NCBI GenBank assembly: GCA_021372675.1
Contig: JAJFTZ010000034.1
Location: forward strand, 1-51,219
DNA: 51,219 nucleotides
Direction: 5' to 3'
DNA from: Eubacteriales bacterium
Lineage (GTDB): Bacteria; Bacillota; Clostridia; Christensenellales; CAG-138
Numbering within the stretch: position 1 is the stretch's first letter; each line of letters opens with the position of its first letter. Positions 7,747-16,543 of this stretch are shown here, piece by piece. The notes under the pieces were generated by a model. It was not told the DNA's origin, searched no databases, and saw only the letters and a program-made list of their open reading frames with translations. The position numbers and the translations under genes are program-made.

Positions 7747-10164
7747 ATGGCTAAAAAAACGGACAGGCCCGTTGGCGTATTGGGCGAGACCATCATCTCC
7801 AAAACGATGGACGAGGTGATGCACCAATCCATGCTGCCGTATGCGGAATACGTTATTTTGGAGCGTGCGCTCCCGCGTGTGGAGGACGGCCTAAAGCCCG
7901 TGCAGCGGCGCATCCTCTATACGATGAACGAGCTTTCCCTCACGCCCGATAAGCCGCATAAAAAAAGCGCGCGCATCGTGGGCGACTGCCTCGGCAAATA
8001 CCACCCGCACGGCGATACCTCCGTGTACGACGCCATGGTGCGCATGGCGCAAAGCTTCAACATGCAGGCGCCCCTCGTGGACGGCCACGGCAACTTCGGC
8101 AGCGTGGACGGGGATACGGCCGCGGCCATGCGCTATACCGAGGCGCGCATGGCGCCGCTTGCACTGGAGCTTCTCCGCGACCTCGACAAGGACACCGTAA
8201 AGTTCGTTTTGAACTTCGACGATTCGCTCAAGGAGCCCGACATTTTGCCCGGCCGCTTCCCGAACCTTTTGGTGAACGGCGCGACGGGCATCGCGGTGGG
8301 GCTCGCTACCAACATCCCGCCGCATAACCTTGGCGAGACCATCGACGCGGTTTTGTTGAAAATAGACAAGCCTAACGCGTCGCTCGACGAGGTGATGGCT
8401 GTGCTTCCGTGCCCCGATTTCCCTACGGGCGCGTACCTGATCCGTTCCGACGAGATACGCGCGGCCTACGAGACCGGCCGCGGCAAGCTCACCATGCGGG
8501 CGCATGCCGAGATCGAAACGCTCAAAAACGGCAAGAAGCTCATCGCCGTCACCGAGTTCCCGTATCAGGTGAACAAGGCGAAGGCGCTCGAGGATATTTT
8601 AAAGGTCAGCCAGGAGAAAAAACTCCTGTTTTCCGGCATCGCCGACATCCGCGACGAGTCCGACCGCACGGGCATACGCGCTGTCATCGAGGTGAAAAAG
8701 GACGCGGACGCGGAAAAAATACTCCAATACCTTTACAAGTATTCCGATCTGCAGCTCACCTTCGGCGTCAACATGGTAGCCATCGCCAACGGCAAACCGC
8801 AGCAGATGGGCTTACTCGAAATTATCGATCATTACATACGACATCAGGAAGACGTGGTTACGCGCCGCACGCGCTTCGATCTCGAGGCGGCGAAAAAGCG
8901 CGAGCATATTTTGGAAGGGCTTACCGTCGCGGTGCTGAACATCGACGAGGTAATCGCCCTCATCCGCGCTTCCAAAACGCCCAAGGTCGCGAAGGAAGGG
9001 CTTATGGCGCGCTATACGCTCACGGAGCTTCAGGCGCAGGCAATCCTCGATTTGCGCTTGCAGCGCCTTACAAACCTCGAGCTTTTAGCCATTGAGCGCG
9101 AATACAAAGAGGTGCAAAAGCTCATTACGGAGCTTTTATCCATACTCGATTCGCCTAAAAAGCTCCGCGCGGTCATTAAAAAGGAGCTTATCGCCATCAA
9201 GGAAAGCTACGCCGTGCCGCGCCGCACGCGGCTGATCGACGGCGAGACCGAGATCGTGGTAGAGAGAGGCGACCTGAAGGTCGTGGAAGATGTGGTGGTG
9301 GCGCTGTTAGACGGCGAAAGGCTTCGCCGAGCGCCCAAGCGCCTCTTTAGCTCCGAGCAGCTCGAGGGCGAAAACGTGACGGCGCTCCTCGATACGGATA
9401 CCGATAAAAAGCTTAAGCTATTCAGCAACCTTGGCAACGCCTTCACGCTCGGCGTGGAGGAGATCGCGGAAACGCGGCCAAACGCGAAGCCCATCTTCCT
9501 CAACTCGCTTTTGACGCTCGAAAAAGGCGAGCGCATCGTGAGCTGCTTCGTCGAAAGCGGGGAGGGCGATCTATATTTCTTCACGAAGCAGGGCTTTGTG
9601 AAACGCACGCAGGCATCGGAATATGTAACCAAAACAAAGCGCATCGGCGCGATCGCGCTAAAGCCCGGCGACGAGCTTTTGGGCGTGCAGCCCAAGCTCG
9701 AGGCGAGTATCCTCCTCCTGACGGCGCAGGGCATGAGCATCCGTTTCGATTCGGAAAGCGTGCCGCAGATGGGCCGCGTGAGCGCGGGTGTGAAATGCGT
9801 AAAGCTAGAGCCGCACGATTTTGTCATGTTTTTCGCGCAGCTCGGCGACGAGGGCGAAATCTTGAGCATCACCGACCGCGGCTACGCAAAGCGGAGCTTC
9901 GTATTCGATCACGAGGTGCAGGGCCGCAACGGCAAGGGCCTGAAGGCGTTCGATTTCAAGAAAAACGGCTCCAACGGCACGCATATCGCGGCGGCGTTTT
10001 ACGTGCGCGAGCCGTTCGATTTTACGGTGGAACAGGCGCACGGCGCCAAAACGGTTTTCAACACCGAGCAGGTGTTCATCGAGAACCGCGCGGGCAAGGG
10101 GAGCCTATTGGTGATGACCATCCTCGACGACGTTGTGACAGCTGCATACAGGAAGCAATCATAA
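7747..10164 (+). CDS. parC: DNA topoisomerase IV subunit A (ParC type)
   Basis: DNA-cutting partner of the preceding subunit. The winged-helix core has [28 protein letters not shown] and AMRYTEARM, with catalytic Tyr130. The start [21 protein letters not shown] is unlike canonical GyrA, which usually has [25 protein letters not shown]. The C-terminal beta-propeller (about residues 500-805) carries only a degenerate GyrA box, QGRNGKG instead of QRRGGKG; the intact box is needed for DNA wrapping and negative supercoiling. At 805 residues it has a full-length tail. Both points support decatenation (topoisomerase IV) rather than gyrase. Confidence 0.88.
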   Translation: MAKKTDRPVGVLGETIISKTMDEVMHQSMLPYAEYVILERALPRVEDGLKPVQRRILYTMNELSLTPDKPHKKSARIVGDCLGKYHPHGDTSVYDAMVRMAQSFNMQAPLVDGHGNFGSVDGDTAAAMRYTEARMAPLALELLRDLDKDTVKFVLNFDDSLKEPDILPGRFPNLLVNGATGIAVGLATNIPPHNLGETIDAVLLKIDKPNASLDEVMAVLPCPDFPTGAYLIRSDEIRAAYETGRGKLTMRAHAEIETLKNGKKLIAVTEFPYQVNKAKALEDILKVSQEKKLLFSGIADIRDESDRTGIRAVIEVKKDADAEKILQYLYKYSDLQLTFGVNMVAIANGKPQQMGLLEIIDHYIRHQEDVVTRRTRFDLEAAKKREHILEGLTVAVLNIDEVIALIRASKTPKVAKEGLMARYTLTELQAQAILDLRLQRLTNLELLAIEREYKEVQKLITELLSILDSPKKLRAVIKKELIAIKESYAVPRRTRLIDGETEIVVERGDLKVVEDVVVALLDGERLRRAPKRLFSSEQLEGENVTALLDTDTDKKLKLFSNLGNAFTLGVEEIAETRPNAKPIFLNSLLTLEKGERIVSCFVESGEGDLYFFTKQGFVKRTQASEYVTKTKRIGAIALKPGDELLGVQPKLEASILLLTAQGMSIRFDSESVPQMGRVSAGVKCVKLEPHDFVMFFAQLGDEGEILSITDRGYAKRSFVFDHEVQGRNGKGLKAFDFKKNGSNGTHIAAAFYVREPFDFTVEQAHGAKTVFNTEQVFIENRAGKGSLLVMTILDDVVTAAYRKQS

Positions 10165-10215
10165 CCTTAAAAGGCTTTGCATACGCTTTAGCAACAAGGG
10201 GAGGAGCCTAAAGCT

Positions 10216-10824
10216 ATGATGAAAGCCAATGAAAACAATTCCGTGTGCGTATGCGGCGTCGTCTGCGAGGATGCGGAATTTGACCACAGGCTCTATGGAG
10301 AGGCGTTCTATTCGGTAAAGCTCAATGTTTTACGGCTGAGCGGCGTTGCGGACGTTTTGCCCGTCACCATCCCCAACCGCGTTTGCCCTTCGATGCCGGA
10401 GGTGGGCGAGCAGATACGCATTTACGGGCAGCTCAGGTCGTACAACAAGCGCGTGGATAGCGGCAACCGGCTCGTGATCACGGTGTTCGCGCGCGTGGCG
10501 GAGATAGCGCAGGGCGAGCCGCATCAAAACGAGGTGGATCTTACGGGGTTTTTGTGCAAGCCCGTGATGTTTCGCACCACGCCGTTTATGCGGGAAATCA
10601 GCGACATTTTGCTCGCCGTGAACCGCTCCTACAACAAATCGGATTACCTTCCCTGCATCGCGTGGGGGAGGAACGCGCATTTTGCGAAGGATATCCCCGT
10701 GGGCGCGCGGCTCCACGTGCTCGGCAGGCTGCAAAGCCGCCTCTACCAAAAATCGCTCGAGGACGGCGGTATCGCGGAGCGCACGGCCTACGAGGTGTCC
10801 TGCTCCTGCATCGAAACGCTATAA
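10216..10824 (+). CDS. SSB-like protein with two tandem OB folds
   Basis: A 202-residue protein that reads as two OB-fold units. Unit 1 is about residues 8-95 (VCVCGVVCEDAEFDHRLYG, GEQIRIYGQLRSYNKR, LVITVFARVAEI). Unit 2 is about 102-200 (VDLTGFLCKPVMFRTTPF, SDYLPCIAWGRNAHF, GARLHVLGRLQSR). Unit 2 keeps the SSB/PriB pattern of REISDILLAVNR then PCIAWGR. There is no acidic C-terminal tip like that of canonical SSB, so it may not recruit the usual partners. Single-stranded DNA binding is inferred. The start has GGGAGGAG upstream; ATG codons at 10216 and 10219 are both possible. It follows parC by 51 bases. Confidence 0.75.
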   Translation: MMKANENNSVCVCGVVCEDAEFDHRLYGEAFYSVKLNVLRLSGVADVLPVTIPNRVCPSMPEVGEQIRIYGQLRSYNKRVDSGNRLVITVFARVAEIAQGEPHQNEVDLTGFLCKPVMFRTTPFMREISDILLAVNRSYNKSDYLPCIAWGRNAHFAKDIPVGARLHVLGRLQSRLYQKSLEDGGIAERTAYEVSCSCIETL

Positions 10825-10842
10825 AATAAACGGAGGTATGTT

Positions 10843-11595
10843 ATGAAGTTCGTTCGCGCCAGGTTCGGCGGCGAGGTCTTTTACGCGGTCGTAAAAGGGG
10901 ACAAGCTCCTGAGGCTCAACGGCGTTCCCTTCGACGGGGTAAGTTATGACGGGCGGGAATATCCGCTTTCCGGGGCGAAGCTTCTACCGCCCTGCGAGCC
11001 GACAAAATTCGTCTGCGTCGGGAAAAACTATTGGGAGCACGCCGAGGAGATGAAAGAGGGGCATCCCGCCGAGCCGCTTTTGTTTTTAAAGCCCTCCACC
11101 TGTGCCGTGGGCGACGGCGACGAGGTGGTGTATCCTGAGCTTAGCAAGCGCCTTGATTATGAGGGCGAGCTTGCGGTAATTATCGGCAAACGCGCGCACG
11201 CCGTGGAGGCGGGGCATGCCAAGGACTATATCTTCGGCTATACCTGCGCGAACGACGTGACCGCGCGCGACATCCAAAAAGGCGACCCGCAGTGGACGCG
11301 CGGGAAGGGCTTCGACACCTTCTGCCCGTTCGGCCCATGGATCGAGACGGAGCTTGACGCGCAAAACGTGAAGATCGTCACCCGGCTCAACGGCGAGCAA
11401 AGGCAAAGCTCGAATACCTCCATGATGACGCACGGCATCGACGCGCTCATCTCTTATATGAGCGCGTGCATGACGCTGTTACCGGGCGACGTGGTGCTCA
11501 CCGGCACCCCCGCGGGCATCGGTCCCATGCAGCGCGGCGATACGGTGGAGGTGGAAATCGAAGGCATCGGCGTATTAAGGAATACGATCGTTTGA
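10843..11595 (+). CDS. fumarylacetoacetate hydrolase (FAH) family protein
   Basis: A 250-residue FAH-domain enzyme. The metal-binding residues are seen in LDYEGELAVII (two glutamates) and TCANDVTARD (aspartate), with the usual CVGKNYWEHAEE entry and the late LLPGDVVLTGTPAGIG. Family members hydrolyse or decarboxylate acylpyruvates, 2-oxo-hept-3-ene-dioates or oxaloacetate; the precise substrate cannot be told. The start has a strong CGGAGG. It sits between unrelated housekeeping genes, so context does not add a pathway. Confidence 0.88.
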   Translation: MKFVRARFGGEVFYAVVKGDKLLRLNGVPFDGVSYDGREYPLSGAKLLPPCEPTKFVCVGKNYWEHAEEMKEGHPAEPLLFLKPSTCAVGDGDEVVYPELSKRLDYEGELAVIIGKRAHAVEAGHAKDYIFGYTCANDVTARDIQKGDPQWTRGKGFDTFCPFGPWIETELDAQNVKIVTRLNGEQRQSSNTSMMTHGIDALISYMSACMTLLPGDVVLTGTPAGIGPMQRGDTVEVEIEGIGVLRNTIV

Positions 11596-11612
11596 TCATT
11601 TGAGGAAAACAC

Positions 11613-13352
11613 ATGGCAATGGACGGGTTGAACCTAGCGGCGTCCGCGGCGGAGATACGCGCGGCGCTCACGGGCGGCAAGATCGATAAAATTTACCAGC
11701 CGGAAAAGGACGAGCTTTTGCTGCACGTCCGCGCGGGCGGCGAAAACCATAAGCTGTTGCTTTCCGCCTCCGCCGCGCACGGGCGCGCGCAGCTTACAAA
11801 CGCAAAGCGCGTGAACCCCGTGGACGCGCCCATGTTTTGCATGCTGCTTCGGCGGCGCATTTTGGGCGGGCGCATCGTGGCCGTGGAGCAGCCGGATTTG
11901 GATAGAACGCTCATCCTCCGCGTGGAAGCGGAAAACGAGCTTGGCGACAAGGAGGTTTACGCGCTCGTCTGCGAAATCATGGGCAAGCATTCGAACCTCA
12001 TGCTCCTAAGCGGCGTGAACATCATCCTTGACGCGATACGGCATGTTGGCGCGGGCGTATCAAACGTCCGCTTCATCCTGCCGGGCCTAAGCTACGCGCC
12101 GCCGCCGGCGCAGGATAAGAAAAACCCGCTGTTCGCCTCGGAAAGCGATTTTTACGCGGCGTTACATGGCACGGGCAGGCTCGACAAGGCGCTAAGTAAC
12201 GCCTTTTTCGGCCTTTCGCCCGCTATGGCCCAAAGCCTTGCGCGCTGCACCGTGGACGGCAACGAACTTGGCGAATTGCGCGAGGCGCAAAAAGCGGAGC
12301 TCGCCGGCGCGCTCGGGGCGTTTTACGAAAGGCTCGCACAGGGGGAGTTCGATCCTTGCGTGGCGCTCGACAACTACGGCGAGCCCGCGGGCGTGTATCC
12401 GTTCGTTCCCAAGGACATGGAGTTTCGGCGCGAGGCGACGCTCGGCGCGGCGCTCGACGCCTATTACGAGCGGCTGGACGCGGCGGAGCGCATGGCGCGC
12501 CGCGGCGCTTCGGTGCGCAAAATTTTGCAAAACAACATAGCGCGCATGGAAAAAAAGCTCTCGCTTTACAACGATGCGTTAGGCTCCGAGGAGGAGTCGG
12601 AGAAACTGAGGCTTTTCGGCGAGCTCATCACTGCCAATTTGCACGCCATCAAAAAAGGAGCCTCGGAGGCCGCGCTTTTTAACTACTATCTCGATCCGCC
12701 GCAGGCGGTTATGGTAACGCTCGACGCGAGGTACTCGCCCGCGCAAAACGCGCAGCGGTACTTTAAAAAATACCAAAAGGCGAAGGCCGCGCGGGAAATG
12801 GCTGTTAAGCAGCGCGGGCAGGCGCTCGAGGAGCTTTCCTATCTCGAGGGTCAGCTCGACAACCTCGATAAATGCAATACGGACGCGGAGCTTTTCGAAC
12901 TTCACGAGGAGCTTGTGACGCTCGGCTACGTGAAGCGCGAAAAAACAAAGCAGAAGCCGCAAAAACTCCCGCCCTCCAAGCCCGTGTGCTACCTTTCCTC
13001 GGAGGGTACCGAAATCTACGTAGGCCGAAACAACGCGCAAAACGATTATCTCACCTTGCGCTTTGCCGACGGGGAGGATTACTGGCTCCATGTGAAGGAC
13101 ATCCCCGGCTCGCACGTTATCGTGAAGAGCGGCGGGGAGCCGGGCCGCGAAACGCTTTTCGAGGCGGCGCTGCTCGCGGCCTATTTCAGCAAGGCGCGCG
13201 GCGGAAGCAACGTGGCGGTGGATTACACGCCGCGCAAATATGTAAAGAAGCCCTCCGGCGCAAAGCCGGGCATGGTGATCTATACGACCAACAAAACAGC
13301 CTACGTAACGCCCGACGAGGCGCAGGTAAAGCGCATCGCGCAAAAGCGGTAA
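11613..13352 (+). CDS. rqcH: RqcH (NFACT/FbpA family) ribosome quality-control factor
   Basis: The bacterial Rqc2/NEMF homologue, formerly called fibronectin-binding protein FbpA. It binds obstructed 50S subunits and recruits tRNA-Ala so that C-terminal alanine tails mark stalled chains for degradation. The NFACT-N domain opens the protein (MDGLNLAASAAEIRAAL, then KIDKIYQPEKDELLLHVR). A helical coiled-coil middle follows (about 290-440), and the NFACT-R domain lies at the C-terminus (SSEGTEIYVGRNNAQNDYL, DYWLHVKDIPGSHVIVK). 579 residues is normal. The start ATG has TTGAGGAAA upstream; a second ATG two codons later is possible. Confidence 0.93.
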   Translation: MAMDGLNLAASAAEIRAALTGGKIDKIYQPEKDELLLHVRAGGENHKLLLSASAAHGRAQLTNAKRVNPVDAPMFCMLLRRRILGGRIVAVEQPDLDRTLILRVEAENELGDKEVYALVCEIMGKHSNLMLLSGVNIILDAIRHVGAGVSNVRFILPGLSYAPPPAQDKKNPLFASESDFYAALHGTGRLDKALSNAFFGLSPAMAQSLARCTVDGNELGELREAQKAELAGALGAFYERLAQGEFDPCVALDNYGEPAGVYPFVPKDMEFRREATLGAALDAYYERLDAAERMARRGASVRKILQNNIARMEKKLSLYNDALGSEEESEKLRLFGELITANLHAIKKGASEAALFNYYLDPPQAVMVTLDARYSPAQNAQRYFKKYQKAKAAREMAVKQRGQALEELSYLEGQLDNLDKCNTDAELFELHEELVTLGYVKREKTKQKPQKLPPSKPVCYLSSEGTEIYVGRNNAQNDYLTLRFADGEDYWLHVKDIPGSHVIVKSGGEPGRETLFEAALLAAYFSKARGGSNVAVDYTPRKYVKKPSGAKPGMVIYTTNKTAYVTPDEAQVKRIAQKR

Positions 13353-13418
13353 CGGCGGGAGAAAACGCCCGTTCGTCCCGCTTCTGCGGTATGTTTGGGG
13401 GCGGAGGCGAATATCCAT

Positions 13419-13450
13419 ATACAAAAACCCCGAATGGAGGATTTTTGTAT
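13419..13450 (+). promoter_or_regulatory. hairpin enclosing the gerM ribosome binding site and start
   Basis: ATACAAAAA (13419-13427) pairs with TTTTTGTAT (13442-13450). The GGAGG at 13436-13440 lies in the enclosed segment and the first two bases of the ATG lie in the stem. A folded RNA would limit ribosome access. The stem is mostly A-U, so it would be marginal at growth temperature. Confidence 0.45.
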
Positions 13451-14399
13451 GCGGAGCAGGTTCATTTATCTCGTTGTGTGTATGCTGCTCCTGTGCTCTT
13501 TATTTGCCGGCTGCAAGCGGGATGCGCAGGTCGTTTACGAGGATGGGCTTTCGAGCGAAGCCGGTTACAGGCGCACGGTGCTGTACTACCTTTCCGACGA
13601 GGGCTTCGTGGTGCCGGTGATGAAGCTCATCCCGTGGGAGGAGGGCATCGGCAAGGCAGCGCTTTCCTACCTTGTGGATCAAAACGGCAACCGCGAAAGC
13701 GCGTCCGCCCTCGGCCTCAATACGGTGCTGCCCGCGGGCACCGCCTATACGCTCCGCATCGGAGACGATAAATGCGCCGCCCTCGACCTGATCGGGCTAA
13801 GCGATCTCGGTTCCGCCGCGAGGGAGGAGGCCATGGTGACCTCCGTGGTCAATACGCTCGCGGAGTTCGGCTCCATCGATACCGTGCGTATCACGCTCGA
13901 TGGCAAAAGCGTGAAGGCGCTGCCGCACGGCACCAAAATTTCAGGCGAAATGGGGCCGTTCCCGCTGAACATGGAGCAGCCCGAGGCGCAGGTCATCACA
14001 GATAGTGCCTATGCGCTCACGCTGTATTTTCCAAACACCTCGGGGAGCCTTAACGTGCCCGTCACGCGGCTCACGAACATCGCGCCCACGCTCGAGAGCG
14101 CCGTGCGCGAGCTTTTGAAGGGACCGAAGTTTGCGGGGCTATTGAACGCTTTTCCCGAGGGCACGGAAATGCTCGGCATCTCCTATGCCGACGGCGCGGC
14201 GGTGGTCAACCTGAGCGACGATTTCAAACAGGTGGAGCTTATCGACGGCCTCGCGCAGGCGGCATACGATTCGCTCTATCTCACGCTCGCGGGGGTGCAG
14301 CCTATCTCTATACTCGAGGTAAACGTGAGCGGTCAGCCGTACGACGCGCTTGCCGAGGAAACGACAGCGCCGCTGTACGCAAACGAATACGGGGGATAG
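13449..14399 (+). CDS. gerM: GerM-type lipoprotein with two GerMN domains
   Basis: The lipobox LFAGC at residues 19-23 follows a hydrophobic signal segment, so the mature protein should be lipid-anchored. Two GerMN repeats follow: unit 1 (about 45-170, RTVLYYLSDEGFVVPVM) and unit 2 (about 195-300, LTLYFPNTSGSLNVPVTR, AVRELLKGPKFAGLLNAFPEGTE in shortened form). In Bacillus, GerM stabilises the SpoIIIA-SpoIIQ channel region during sporulation and affects germination. This is evidence that the host has, or had, a sporulation programme. The ATG at 13449 has GGAGG 8 bases upstream; reading from an earlier codon would spoil the signal peptide. Confidence 0.85.
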   Translation: MRSRFIYLVVCMLLLCSLFAGCKRDAQVVYEDGLSSEAGYRRTVLYYLSDEGFVVPVMKLIPWEEGIGKAALSYLVDQNGNRESASALGLNTVLPAGTAYTLRIGDDKCAALDLIGLSDLGSAAREEAMVTSVVNTLAEFGSIDTVRITLDGKSVKALPHGTKISGEMGPFPLNMEQPEAQVITDSAYALTLYFPNTSGSLNVPVTRLTNIAPTLESAVRELLKGPKFAGLLNAFPEGTEMLGISYADGAAVVNLSDDFKQVELIDGLAQAAYDSLYLTLAGVQPISILEVNVSGQPYDALAEETTAPLYANEYGG

Positions 14400-14428
14400 T
14401 TTCCTTATTGATACAAAGGAGAAAACGG

Positions 14429-15025
14429 ATGAAGCTCATCATCGCATCCAACAACGCGCACAAGGTCGCGGAGATCAAGGCGATACTCGCTCCCTACTTC
14501 AACAGCATCCAGTCGCTCAAGGATGCCAGGCTCGACATCGACGTGGTGGAAGACGGCAAGACCTTCGCGGAAAACGCCCTCAAAAAGGCGCGCGAGGTGC
14601 TTGCCGTTTCCGATGCGGACGCCGCGCTTTCCGACGACAGCGGCTTGGAAGTGGACGCGCTTTTTGGCGCGCCGGGCGTCTACAGCGCGCGCTACGCGGG
14701 GGAGGGGCACGACGATAACGCCAACAACGAAAAGCTCTTACAGGAAATGAAGGACGTGCCGCCGGACAAGCGTACCTGCCGCTTCGTGAGCGCGGTCGCG
14801 CTGGCGCGGCGCGAAAAAGAGCCGATCACGGCCGTCGGCGCGGTGGAGGGGAAGCTCCTCTACGCTCCGCGCGGCTGCGGCGGCTTCGGTTACGACCCGC
14901 TGTTTTTGTACGAGCCGGAGGGGATGACCTTCGCGGAGCTTTCCGCGGCAAAGAAAAATGAGATAAGCCACCGCGCCTGCGCGCTAAACGCTTTGCGTGA
15001 GGCCATGGAGAACGAGCGAGCATGA
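14429..15025 (+). CDS. rdgB: XTP/dITP diphosphatase (HAM1/RdgB)
   Basis: Hydrolyses deaminated purine triphosphates (dITP, XTP) to the monophosphates, keeping them out of DNA and RNA. The family signatures are present: IIASNNAHKVAEI at the start, FAENALKKA, DDSGLEVDAL, GFGYDPLF and the late SHRACAL. 198 residues is typical. The start has AAAGGAGA upstream. Its last 4 bases overlap the next start (ATGA), suggesting translational coupling with the phosphodiesterase gene. Confidence 0.95.
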   Translation: MKLIIASNNAHKVAEIKAILAPYFNSIQSLKDARLDIDVVEDGKTFAENALKKAREVLAVSDADAALSDDSGLEVDALFGAPGVYSARYAGEGHDDNANNEKLLQEMKDVPPDKRTCRFVSAVALARREKEPITAVGAVEGKLLYAPRGCGGFGYDPLFLYEPEGMTFAELSAAKKNEISHRACALNALREAMENERA

Positions 15026-15489
15026 ACGTGGGCGTTATTTCGGACACGCATGGGAACGGCGGTGCGCTTAGGCGCGCGCTCGCGGCGCTTCCCCAAATGG
15101 ACGCGTGGATACACCTCGGCGACTACGCCTCCGACAGCCGCGTTTTGGAGGCCGCGGGTGTACCCGTGTACGCCGTGCGCGGCAACTGCGACGGCGATGC
15201 GCGCACAGAAGCCGAGCGCGTGATAACGCTCGGCGGCGCGCGGCTTTTTTTAACGCACGGCCACAGATACGGCGTGAAGCAAAGCACCGGGGCGGTATTT
15301 TATCGCGCCGAGGAATTGATGTGCGCCGCGGTGTTGTTCGGGCACACGCATATCCCGCTTGTGGAGGCGCAGGGAAGCGTTTTGGGCGTCAACCCCGGAA
15401 GCGCGACGTTGCCGCACCACGGAAAACCTTCGGTCGCGCGGCTCACGATAGAAAACGGGGATGTGAACGCGAGGATCGTGCTGCTGTAA
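15022..15489 (+). CDS. YfcE/MJ0936-type metallophosphodiesterase
   Basis: A 155-residue calcineurin-like phosphoesterase. Metal ligands are visible in order: GVISDTHGN (Asp, His), HLGDY (Asp), VRGNCD (Asn), LTHGH (His) and FGHTHIP (two His). Small members of this family hydrolyse phosphodiesters using Mn. In Clostridia it is often placed directly after rdgB, as here, with a 4-base overlap. The natural substrate is unknown. Confidence 0.92.
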   Translation: MNVGVISDTHGNGGALRRALAALPQMDAWIHLGDYASDSRVLEAAGVPVYAVRGNCDGDARTEAERVITLGGARLFLTHGHRYGVKQSTGAVFYRAEELMCAAVLFGHTHIPLVEAQGSVLGVNPGSATLPHHGKPSVARLTIENGDVNARIVLL

Positions 15490-15727
15490 CCCGCGAAAAA
15501 TTTGGGGTTCGGGGGCGGCAGTTCCCGGAGGCTTGATTCCGGCTTGACGACGGCCTGCAGGCCTAGTGCCTGCGGCGTATCCCGCCGCGGGCCGACATGT
15601 GCGTCAAAACGGATGAAATCCGTAGGATTTTGTTCCTTACAGGAAGCACCGTCCGCGTCCGTAGGCGCGGGTGCTTCCCTCATATCTCGCAAACATTGCG
15701 GAGCCATATTCGCGAAAGGCGAAGCCT
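15490..15727. other. hairpin-dense intergenic region, no gene seen
   Basis: This 238-base spacer between two convergent genes holds several hairpins: 15557-15562/15568-15573 (loop CTAGT), 15609-15614/15618-15623 (loop GAA), 15642-15650/15670-15678 (9-bp stem, 19-base loop) and 15715-15720/15724-15729 (loop GAA). No open frame here has a ribosome binding site. The pattern resembles an intergenic repeat family. None of the hairpins has a clear U-tract. Confidence 0.5.
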
Positions 15728-16543
15728 TTACCCGTGTGTCCGCCACTGTACCAGCTTCTTTTCCGCGTATGCTACGCCGTAGTACATGAGTGCCGCGAGC
15801 ACGCACAGCACCGCGATGCTCGCCATCACAAGGTCGAGCTTGAACACCTGCCCGCCGTATACGATCAAATAGCCGAGGCCCGATCTTGAAACGAGATATT
15901 CGCCTACGATCACGCCCACCCAGCTCATGCCTACGCTGATCTTGAGCGCGCTTATAATGGTGGGCACCGACGCGGGCAGCACCACCATCGAAAGAATCTG
16001 GAGCTTGCTCGCGCCCAGCGTGCGCATCAAAAGCTGCTTTTCCTCACTTATTTCGTTGAAGCCCGCGAGCACGCTCATAATGGTGACGACGATCGAAATG
16101 AAAAGCCCCATCACGATGATGCTCTTTATGCCAGAGCCGAACCAAACGATAAGGATGGGGCCGAGCGCGATCTTCGGGAGGGCGTTCAGTATCACGAGGT
16201 AGGGGTCGAGGATGCGCGAAAGCGTTTTGCTCCACCAAAAGAGGATGGCCGCGAGCGTGCCGATGAGCGTTCCCAAAAGAAAGCCCACCACCGTTTCAAA
16301 CAGCGTAACGCCGATGTGCATAAAAAGGTCGCCGCTCGTATAAAGCCGCGCGAGCGTGGCGGCGACGCGGAAGGGGGAACTGCCGATGAAGGGGTCGATT
16401 AGCCCCGTGCGCGCCGCGAGCTCCCAAAAAACGAGGATGAAAACAAAAAGCGCATAGCGCATGACGGTCACGAATTTGTCTTTGCGCCGTATCGTGTCCA
16501 AAAATGCCTTATGCTCCGGAGATACATCAGCTCTTTTCTTCAC
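15728..16543 (-). CDS. ABC transporter permease (NitT/TauT/SsuC type)
   Basis: A 271-residue BPD_transp_1 permease with about six membrane segments. The EAA loop that contacts the ATPase is visible around EKQLLMRTLGASKLQILSMV. Relatives import nitrate, taurine, alkanesulfonates, thiamine precursors or related small molecules. The start lies inside the 3' end of the ATPase gene (17-base overlap), so the two are cotranslated. No periplasmic-type binding protein gene is next to it, so the substrate is open. Confidence 0.92.
   Translation of the reverse strand: MKKRADVSPEHKAFLDTIRRKDKFVTVMRYALFVFILVFWELAARTGLIDPFIGSSPFRVAATLARLYTSGDLFMHIGVTLFETVVGFLLGTLIGTLAAILFWWSKTLSRILDPYLVILNALPKIALGPILIVWFGSGIKSIIVMGLFISIVVTIMSVLAGFNEISEEKQLLMRTLGASKLQILSMVVLPASVPTIISALKISVGMSWVGVIVGEYLVSRSGLGYLIVYGGQVFKLDLVMASIAVLCVLAALMYYGVAYAEKKLVQWRTHG

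Noticed and set aside
5770..10164. DNA gyrase (gyrB-gyrA) instead of topoisomerase IV
   Set aside because: The A subunit has a ParC-like start and a degenerate GyrA box (QGRNGKG). A weak chance of gyrase remains.
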